Source: an uncultured Eubacteriales bacterium
GTDB taxonomy: Bacteria > Bacillota > Clostridia > Oscillospirales > Acutalibacteraceae
Reading direction: 5' to 3'
Assembly: GCA_902462035.1 (NCBI GenBank)
Contig: CABQAC010000117.1
Span: 1-6,822, forward strand
DNA length: 6,822 nt
Below the pieces are notes generated by a model that saw only the letters and a program-made list of their open reading frames with translations, was not told the origin of the DNA and searched no databases. Each line of letters starts with the position of its first letter. Position 1 is the stretch's first letter. Shown piece by piece: positions 1 through 4,568 of this stretch. The position numbers and the translations under genes were made by a program.

Positions 1-302
1 CTATCGACAAACGCAATGTACTGGCCTTTTGCCTCCCGCACACCCAAAGTGCGCACCGCGCCGATGCCGCGGTTTTGGATGGTAATACCGCGAAAATTCT
101 CGTACCGCGCGGTATATTCGTCAATAATCTGCTGCGAATGGTCCGGCGACCCGTCGTTAATGACGATCACCTCAAAATTTTTAAACGTCTGCGCAGCCAC
201 GGAATCCAAACATTTACGCAGGTACGCCTCTACATTATACACCGGAATGATCAAACTGATCAGCGGCGCTTCTTTGCAATAAACATGTTTTAATTCGCTC
301 AT
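1..302 (-). CDS. Family 2 glycosyltransferase, N-terminal part (3' end outside window)
   Basis: The first 100 residues of a GT-A fold, family 2 glycosyltransferase, which moves a sugar from a nucleotide-sugar donor to a lipid, polysaccharide or protein acceptor at the inner face of the membrane. The opening strand carries PVYN (residues 20-23), followed by the helix EAYLRKCLDSVAAQTF and the donor-binding strand ending in NDGS (49-52). A later segment, QNRGIGAVRTLGVREAKGQYIAFVD (76-100), fits the family pattern just before the metal-binding DxD motif, which lies beyond the window edge. The ATG at 302 is preceded by GGAGG with a 6-base spacing, so the start is secure. It lies 47 bases after the flippase-like gene on the same strand and is probably its operon partner. 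Sugar and acceptor cannot be deduced from this fragment. Confidence 0.93.
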   Translation of the reverse strand, partial: MSELKHVYCKEAPLISLIIPVYNVEAYLRKCLDSVAAQTFKNFEVIVINDGSPDHSQQIIDEYTARYENFRGITIQNRGIGAVRTLGVREAKGQYIAFVD

Positions 303-349
303 ACAATTCCTCCCCAATTTCGGAACTTCCATGCCGGCATCTTACCGAA

Positions 350-1411
350 CTAAGCCGCTTCAATTTCGTCGCTGCGTTTGCCGGAATCATCCCCGCCGCT
401 TTTTTTTTGAGAAAAACGGGCGAACGGCGCGCCGATGATAATCGAGGAATAGAAGGAGATGATCCGCCACAACAGCACCGCGGGCATGCGGATGTTGCTG
501 GGGAAGAAAATGCCGAACAGCATCAAGAATCCACCCTCGGAAGCGCCCGCCGCGCCCGGCAACGGAACAAAGGACACAATCATGCTCAAGAACGAGTTGG
601 CCGCCAGCATGTTGAATAAGGTGTCGCCGCTCAGGTTAAAGGCCTTGTAGATGCAGTACGGCAGCACCAAGGTTGAAAAGAGCTGCAGCGCCGTCATCGC
701 AAACGTTTTGGCCATCAATCCCTTTTGCCGGAACATCACCTTGATGTTATCGTGGAAAAACGAAAGCTGGTGTTCGATCTCATCCACCATATTCTGGTGT
801 TTTTTGAACAAATGCAGCTTATTAACCAGCCACACAAACCCGCGCAGAATCAGGTGGGTGATTTTAGGATTAAGCGAAAAAAGCAGAAGCATGGCAATGA
901 CCACACCCTGGACCAAAAAGCCCGCCAGCGCCACCACCATAAAGCCGCTGACCTCGGTCAGAAAAAACTTATAGCGGAACACGATAAAAATCAGCGAAGC
1001 AGCGGTCATGGTGGACTGCCAGACAATAAATTTCTGCATTAAAGTGGCGCCGGCCACACCCGCGTCTACCCCCTGGCGCGTCATGCAAAAAATCTGCATG
1101 GGCTGCCCGCCGGAGGCAAAGGGCGTTACGGAGTTAAAGTACTGGCCGGTCATGGCCGTGCGAAACCCGTTGCGGAATTTATAATGCGGGCAGGAAGTTT
1201 TGGTAAACTTATAAATCAGCCACCCGTCGATCATCCAGTTGGTCAGCATAAACAAACACGCTACAACAATCCACCACATATTCAGCGTTCGGAAGCTGTG
1301 CGCCAGGTCCTCCAGGCTGCTTTCCCGAAACGCAAAGTAAATGACCAGAACAAACGCCAACACCATAACACCGATATTGACGATTTTGATCCAGTTTCTC
1401 TTTTTGTCCAT
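350..1411 (-). CDS. Flippase-like membrane protein, LPG synthase transmembrane (UPF0104) family
   Basis: A 353-residue multi-pass membrane protein of the family named after the membrane half of lysylphosphatidylglycerol synthase MprF. The first membrane segment is at about 10-28, with further hydrophobic segments at about 45-65, 130-146, 155-180, 235-258, 265-285 and 310-330. Two family signatures are visible: TPFASGGQPMQ (96-106) and PLPGAAGASEGGF (283-295). The C-terminal aminoacyl-transferase domain of true MprF is absent, so it should not be called an LPG synthase; members this short are thought to flip or handle lipids. The tail (about 334-353) is charged and probably cytoplasmic. The ATG at 1411 has GGAGGA five bases upstream. 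It is the first gene of a likely two-gene operon with the downstream glycosyltransferase, suggesting that the pair makes and translocates a glycolipid. The substrate is unknown. Confidence 0.9.
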   Translation of the reverse strand: MDKKRNWIKIVNIGVMVLAFVLVIYFAFRESSLEDLAHSFRTLNMWWIVVACLFMLTNWMIDGWLIYKFTKTSCPHYKFRNGFRTAMTGQYFNSVTPFASGGQPMQIFCMTRQGVDAGVAGATLMQKFIVWQSTMTAASLIFIVFRYKFFLTEVSGFMVVALAGFLVQGVVIAMLLLFSLNPKITHLILRGFVWLVNKLHLFKKHQNMVDEIEHQLSFFHDNIKVMFRQKGLMAKTFAMTALQLFSTLVLPYCIYKAFNLSGDTLFNMLAANSFLSMIVSFVPLPGAAGASEGGFLMLFGIFFPSNIRMPAVLLWRIISFYSSIIIGAPFARFSQKKSGGDDSGKRSDEIEAA

Positions 1412-1511
1412 GGCTCCTCCTCTCTTCTGACCGAAGAGAATTCAGGCTCTATGCAAACGCCGCAGTTTTGGCATGATGTTAATTTCACCTAAAGTTCACA
1501 TTAACAGTTAC

Positions 1512-1540
1512 ATTAAACAACTTTGCCCTTTGTTTGTCAA
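1512..1540 (-). promoter_or_regulatory. Sigma-A type promoter of the flippase-like/glycosyltransferase operon
   Basis: Read on the minus strand, a perfect -35 TTGACA (1535-1540) is followed by a 17-base spacer and a -10 TTTAAT (1512-1517, five of six consensus bases). The DNA upstream is AT-rich and could act as an UP element. Transcription would start near 1505, giving an untranslated leader of about 95 bases before the ATG at 1411. Confidence 0.7.
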
Positions 1541-1587
1541 GCTGAATTCCAATATATGGATTTTAAGATAAAGATATCATAAAGTTC

Positions 1588-1616
1588 ATTTCTCAACTTT
1601 TTATCTATTATGTCAA
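1588..1616 (-). promoter_or_regulatory. Second promoter-like unit, degenerate -10
   Basis: On the minus strand a second perfect TTGACA (1611-1616) lies 76 bases upstream of the first. It is followed at the same distance by the same spacer end, AAAGTTG (1594-1600), but the -10 position reads AGAAAT (1588-1593), a poor match. It could be a weak promoter, a decayed duplicate of the active one, or a binding site for the same regulator. Confidence 0.3.
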
Positions 1617-1630
1617 ACATATCAACAAAA

Positions 1631-1720
1631 AGACGGGGACTCCGCTCGCATTGAACAAAAAATTCTTCCAGCAAAACCAGCAGAAGGAAGAAACTTCGTA
1701 CAATGGGTTTGTCCCCGTCT
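1631..1720. repeat. 90-bp nested inverted repeat with perfect 10-bp ends
   Basis: AGACGGGGAC (1631-1640) and GTCCCCGTCT (1711-1720) are perfect inverted copies. Inside them CATTG (1649-1653) pairs with CAATG (1701-1705), and TTCTTCC (1663-1669) pairs with GGAAGAA (1686-1692). The whole unit could therefore fold as one interrupted stem. It starts 15 bases after the alcohol dehydrogenase stop codon. It could be a compound terminator or a small non-autonomous repeat of the MITE or REP type. No clear target-site duplication is visible. Confidence 0.65.
1657..1692 (-). terminator. Intrinsic terminator of the alcohol dehydrogenase gene
   Basis: On the minus strand, a 7-bp stem TTCTTCC/GGAAGAA with a 16-base loop is followed directly by six T (1657-1662). 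It lies about 45 bases past the stop codon. The stem is only moderately GC-rich, but the outer arms of the surrounding inverted repeat would extend it, and the outer right arm is also followed by a T run (TCTTTTT). Confidence 0.55.
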
Positions 1721-1735
1721 CGGCAAAAGATGCAG

Positions 1736-2890
1736 TTATTGCGCCAATTGGTAAATCTTTATAATATCATTTTTATCCAGCACCTTAAAATGACCGCGCG
1801 GCGCGCATTTTGCGGCCATTTCTTCAAACCGGCCGCTGTCGATGCCCGCTTCGCTCAACCGCACCGGCAGGTCAAGGGAACGGTAAAACGCTTCCAGCCG
1901 CCGGATGGCTTCTAAAATCATGGCCTCCGGCTCGCCAAAGTTCCAATCCACATCCATCACACGGACGGCAAACTGCAAAAATTTGCCAATATTTTCGCGA
2001 TATACATATTTCATCCAGGCGGGGAATACAATGGACAGCCCCGCGCCGTGGGCAATGTCGTAAATGGCGCTCAGTTCGTGCTCGATGCCGTGGGAACCCC
2101 AGTCTTCTTCCCTGCCCTGCCCCAGCACGCCGTTATGGGCCAGGGTGCCCGTCCACATAATGTCCGCCCGCAGATCGTAATCGTTGGGCCGTTCCTTCAG
2201 TTGGGGCGCAATGCGCAGGATCGAGCGCATCACCCCTTCGCACATCCGGTCGCTGACGTCGGTATGGGCGGTTTGGGTAAAATAACGCTCCATCACATGG
2301 GCCAGCATGTCCGACACGCCGCAGGCGGTCTGGTAAAACGGCAGGGTGTAGGTCAATTCCGGATTTAAAATGGAAAATTTGGGGCGGATGCGGTTATCCG
2401 ACAAACCTTTTTTGACAAGCCCTTCCTCTTTGGTGATGACGATACTCAGGCTGGTCTCGCTGCCCGCCGCGGGAATGGTCAGCACCACGCCGATGGGCAG
2501 GGCCTCGTGGCCGCTTTGGGCGCCCAGGAACAAATCCCACACGTCGCCGTCATAGTTTACGCCGATGGCGATCGCCTTGGCTGTGTCGATGGCGCTGCCA
2601 CCGCCCACGGCCAGCAAAAAGCCGATGTTTTCGCGGCGGCAAAGTTCGATGCCCTGCTGGACCAGAGCCAGCCGGGGATTGGGCTGCACGCCGCCCAGCT
2701 CTAAAAATTCCACGCCGGCCTCCCGCAGGGAGCCGGTCACCTGGTCATACAAGCCGGTGCGTTTAATACTGCCGCCGCCGTAAACCAAAAGGGTCTTTTT
2801 CCCAAATTGGCGCGTTTTCTCCCCCACCAATTTTTGAGTATCCTTGCCAAAGATAATTTCCGTGGGACACTGGAATGTAAAATTGATCAT
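1736..2890 (-). CDS. Iron-containing alcohol dehydrogenase (butanol dehydrogenase/YqhD type)
   Basis: A 384-residue cytoplasmic oxidoreductase that reduces aldehydes to alcohols with NAD(P)H, typical of butanol or ethanol formation in clostridial fermentation. The N-terminal Rossmann-like domain carries GGGSIK (38-43) and the nucleotide-binding GGGSAIDTAKA (96-106). PAAGSETS lies at 140-147. The C-terminal helical domain keeps all four metal ligands, D194, H198 (in GVSDMLAHVMERYF), H267 and H281 (in the stretch from SHGIEHELSAIYD to IAHGAG), a spacing that matches E. coli YqhD. I chose the ATG at 2890 because MINFTFQCPTEIIFG is the usual family N-terminus. The frame stays open for 44 more codons upstream, but that stretch is basic, unlike the family, and overlaps the likely promoter. 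An AGGA lies nine bases before the start. Cofactor choice and in vivo substrate cannot be fixed from sequence. Confidence 0.93.
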   Translation of the reverse strand: MINFTFQCPTEIIFGKDTQKLVGEKTRQFGKKTLLVYGGGSIKRTGLYDQVTGSLREAGVEFLELGGVQPNPRLALVQQGIELCRRENIGFLLAVGGGSAIDTAKAIAIGVNYDGDVWDLFLGAQSGHEALPIGVVLTIPAAGSETSLSIVITKEEGLVKKGLSDNRIRPKFSILNPELTYTLPFYQTACGVSDMLAHVMERYFTQTAHTDVSDRMCEGVMRSILRIAPQLKERPNDYDLRADIMWTGTLAHNGVLGQGREEDWGSHGIEHELSAIYDIAHGAGLSIVFPAWMKYVYRENIGKFLQFAVRVMDVDWNFGEPEAMILEAIRRLEAFYRSLDLPVRLSEAGIDSGRFEEMAAKCAPRGHFKVLDKNDIIKIYQLAQ

Positions 2891-2993
2891 GCGTCTTTGT
2901 CCTTTCCCTTTCGAATTTTTCGTCCGACACCGGTTTCTTGCAGCCGTGCGCCCAAGCGGAAAGCCGCAAAACCAGCTTGCCGTTCTTTTTATG

Positions 2994-3002
2994 ATTCTAG
3001 CA
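2994..3002 (-). promoter_or_regulatory. Candidate extended -10 promoter for the alcohol dehydrogenase
   Basis: On the minus strand TGCTAGAAT gives an extended -10 (TG at 3001-3002, TAGAAT at 2994-2999, five of six consensus bases). No good -35 lies 16-18 bases upstream, which is tolerable for extended -10 promoters. The start would be near 2987, giving a leader of about 97 bases. The 10-bp palindrome CAAAATTTTG (3003-3012) directly abuts the -10 and could be an operator. Confidence 0.4.
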
Positions 3003-3040
3003 CAAAATTTTGCAGAAAACATGGGAGGAAGGAATTAATC

Positions 3041-3057
3041 CGGAAATTCCCTTTCCG
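3041..3057. other. Short hairpin immediately after the ytaF stop codon
   Basis: CGGAAA (3041-3046) and TTTCCG (3052-3057) form a 6-bp stem with a 5-base loop that begins right after the ytaF stop. No T run follows on the minus strand, so it is not a standard intrinsic terminator. It may stabilise the 3' end of the message, or be chance. Confidence 0.3.
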
Positions 3058-3705
3058 TTACCCCGCAAAATAGCGCGCCGCGGCAATCACGATCAGCAGC
3101 AGGCCCGAAATAACTGTCCAAACCTTGGGGCTGATGCGGGTCAGCAGCAGCAGCCGTTTACCCAGCAGGGCGCCCGCGGATAAAAACAACAGCTGAAACA
3201 GCCCGGACGCCAACGGCACCAGCATGGTGTTCATTCCGATGATCGCGCTGCTGATGCCGACGCCCACCGAATCGATAGACAGCGCCACCCCCAAGTAAAC
3301 CGCCTCGAAGGCGTCGAGCACTTTGGAGGAATCGAAATCACAGCTGGGCGGGTTGCGGATGATTTTAACCGTAATGCCAAGGGATTTGACCATAACGTTT
3401 AAAATGGTCTCTTTCTTCGGTTTGCGGGGTTTCTCCTCCTTTTTCCAAAACGCCTGGACGACGACGAAAGCACCCAGCAAAGCGAGCATCCCCACCCCCA
3501 GCAGCTTGGCGGCGATGGGGCTCAACACCATCAGCAGCACATTTCCCACCAGAATAGACAGGCCCATGATGGCCATGGAAATGGAACAAACGATGACTTT
3601 GGCCACCATCGGCGTTCGGATACCGCGGATACCGTAAGAAATGCCGATGCCCAAAGCATCCATGCTCAGGGAAACAGCCAGCAAAACCACACCCAAAACA
3701 CTCAT
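3058..3705 (-). CDS. ytaF: Sporulation membrane protein YtaF (MntP-related)
   Basis: A 215-residue integral membrane protein of the YtaF family, related to the manganese exporter MntP. It is an internal duplication: LSMDALGIGI (13-22) in the first half is echoed by LSIDSVGVGI (142-151) in the second, each with an acidic residue inside a membrane helix, as in MntP. The central hydrophilic loop (about 87-134) is rich in lysine and ends with the YtaF signature NPPSCDFDSSKVLDAFEA (118-135). Length fits the family, which is about 210 residues. YtaF is found in spore-forming Firmicutes and is annotated as sporulation-related, but its substrate is not established; metal export is an inference from MntP. 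The ATG at 3705 has only a weak AAAGGA about 12 bases upstream and no alternative start is better. It is divergent from the calcium pump across a 310-bp gap. Confidence 0.88.
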   Translation of the reverse strand: MSVLGVVLLAVSLSMDALGIGISYGIRGIRTPMVAKVIVCSISMAIMGLSILVGNVLLMVLSPIAAKLLGVGMLALLGAFVVVQAFWKKEEKPRKPKKETILNVMVKSLGITVKIIRNPPSCDFDSSKVLDAFEAVYLGVALSIDSVGVGISSAIIGMNTMLVPLASGLFQLLFLSAGALLGKRLLLLTRISPKVWTVISGLLLIVIAAARYFAG

Positions 3706-4015
3706 GTCAACGCCGCATCCTTTCGCGCATCATGGGCGTTTTCTTCCATCCGCTTTCCGCGCAATGGACGTGAAACGCCGCCCCTGTTTTCTCTTTGCCC
3801 GCCGCCAAGCCATCCCTCCAGCCTATGCCGGCGGCTTGTATTTTGACAATCCGACCCGGTCATAAGAAGGGACATCCCCTCATAAACATGAGCGAGAGGC
3901 AACGGGCAGAAAAACACAGAGGAGTACGGAATTGCATGAAAGGCGCCCCTTCTTCCTTCCAAGAGCGCCGCAAAAAGGCACGGCATTCCGGTTCCGCGAA
4001 AGGATGGTTACGAAT
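3706..4015. other. Divergent control region between ytaF and the Ca2+-ATPase
   Basis: This 310-bp gap has no recognisable gene of family size. A perfect TTGACA on the plus strand (3843-3848) overlaps a TTGTCA on the minus strand (3844-3849), so -35 elements for both directions may share the site, but neither has a good -10 at 16-18 bases. GCCGCC (3801-3806) and GGCGGC (3830-3835) form an inverted repeat just left of that site. A strong Shine-Dalgarno-like AGAGGAG (3918-3924) lies well before the chosen ATPase start and may serve a small upstream ORF or an alternative start. Confidence 0.4.
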
Positions 4016-4019
4016 ATGA
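3936..4019 (+). CDS. Possible 27-residue upstream ORF overlapping the ATPase start
   Basis: An ATG at 3936 opens a 27-codon frame rich in basic residues (MKGAPSSFQERRKKARHSG...). It ends in a TGA (4017-4019) that overlaps the ATPase ATG (4016-4018) as ATGA, the usual arrangement for translational coupling. AGAGGAG lies 11 bases upstream, a long spacing. No homology is recognised. The same Shine-Dalgarno is better spaced (7 bases) for a TTG at 3932 in the ATPase frame, so this may not be translated at all. Confidence 0.2.
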   Translation: MKGAPSSFQERRKKARHSGSAKGWLRI

Positions 4020-4555
4020 ACTGGCACAGTTATCCGGCCGACGAAGCGCTGCGGCGCCTCTCGGTAAAAAAGCAGGACGGCCTGTCCCCAGCGGACGTGT
4101 CCCGCAGCCGGGAGGAAAACGGCCCCAATCAGCTGGAACACAAAAAAGGCAAGGGTTTTCTGCGCCGTTTTTTAGAGCAATTCTCCGATTTTATGGTGGT
4201 TATTTTGCTCATTGCGGCGGCGATCTCTTTTATCACCTCGGTGGCGGAGAGAAGTGCGGATTTTGTCGACCCCGTCATCATCCTGATCATCGTCGTCATC
4301 AATGCCGTCATCGGCGTGGCGCAGGAATACCGCGCCGAACACGCTATCGAGGCGCTGCAGAAAATGTCCGCCCCCGAAGCGCGGGTTATCCGCGGGGGCA
4401 AGCACCTGCGCATCCCTTCGGAGGAAGTGGTGGTAGGCGATATCATCCTGCTCGAAACCGGCGATTTTGTCCCCGCCGACGCCCGCCTGCTTTCCGCTGA
4501 CAATTTAAAGGTGGAGGAAGCCTCCCTGACCGGGGAATCGGAGCCGGGTTTTTAA
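4016..4555 (+). CDS. 5' fragment of the Ca2+-ATPase (cation N-domain, M1-M2, part of actuator domain)
   Basis: The first 179 residues as literally encoded. They include the cation-ATPase N-terminal domain (about 1-55, ending in the FLRRFLEQFSDFM entry to M1), M1 (about 59-76), M2 (about 84-104) and the actuator domain up to LTGESEP, then GF and a premature TAA at 4553. I chose the ATG at 4016 because MNWHSYPADEALRRL matches where family proteins begin; AAAGGA ends 11 bases upstream. An in-frame ATG at 4004 would add four residues. A TTG at 3932 with a well-spaced AGAGGAG would add 28 mostly basic residues with no family counterpart. The strong signal before the TTG keeps that option open. Confidence 0.75.
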   Translation: MNWHSYPADEALRRLSVKKQDGLSPADVSRSREENGPNQLEHKKGKGFLRRFLEQFSDFMVVILLIAAAISFITSVAERSADFVDPVIILIIVVINAVIGVAQEYRAEHAIEALQKMSAPEARVIRGGKHLRIPSEEVVVGDIILLETGDFVPADARLLSADNLKVEEASLTGESEPGF

Positions 4556-4556
4556 C
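4541..4556 (+). other. Frameshift site in the Ca2+-ATPase (GGG followed by TTTTT)
   Basis: The sequence reads GAG CCG GGT TTT TAA C. Removing one of the three G (4546-4548) restores GAG CCG GTT TTT AAC AGC GAC ACC CCG, encoding EPVFNSDTP, which continues straight into the downstream frame and matches the family pattern after TGES. The change is one inserted base next to a T homopolymer, a common place for indel errors. Confidence 0.9.
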
Positions 4557-4568
4557 AGCGACACCCCG

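Larger units (their letters stand above)
1412..1735. other. Intergenic control region between the alcohol dehydrogenase and flippase-like genes
   Basis: This 324-bp gap has no convincing gene. From right to left (the direction of transcription) it holds the 3' flank of the alcohol dehydrogenase with a nested inverted repeat and terminator (1631-1720), an AT-rich stretch (about 1541-1630), two promoter-like units facing left, and a leader of about 95 bases ending at the flippase-like start. The GC content drops sharply relative to the flanking genes, as expected for regulatory DNA. Confidence 0.7.

Noticed and set aside
1446..1478. Ten-codon ORF (MPKLRRLHRA) in the leader of the flippase-like operon as a possible leader peptide
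   Set aside because: It has only a weak AGGTG about 10 bases upstream and no amino-acid bias or attenuator hairpins nearby; chance is likely.
1282..1488. 68-codon minus-strand frame starting with CQNCGVC, resembling a zinc ribbon
   Set aside because: It starts at GTG with no proper Shine-Dalgarno, runs out of frame into the flippase-like gene, and has only one cysteine cluster; most of it is a shadow of the real gene.
1626..1730. Target-site duplication (CAAAA) flanking the 90-bp inverted repeat
   Set aside because: The matching CAAAA tracts are short, low in complexity and not at equal distances from the repeat ends.
2891..3022. N-terminal extension of the alcohol dehydrogenase (44 extra codons in frame)
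   Set aside because: The extension is basic and cysteine-rich, unlike the family, overlaps the likely promoter, and MINFTFQCPTEIIFG is the expected N-terminus.
3843..3886. A full plus-strand promoter built on TTGACA at 3843-3848
   Set aside because: CATAAG is only 12 bases away and CATAAA more than 30, so no acceptable -10 lies at the right distance; kept only as a note in the region entry.
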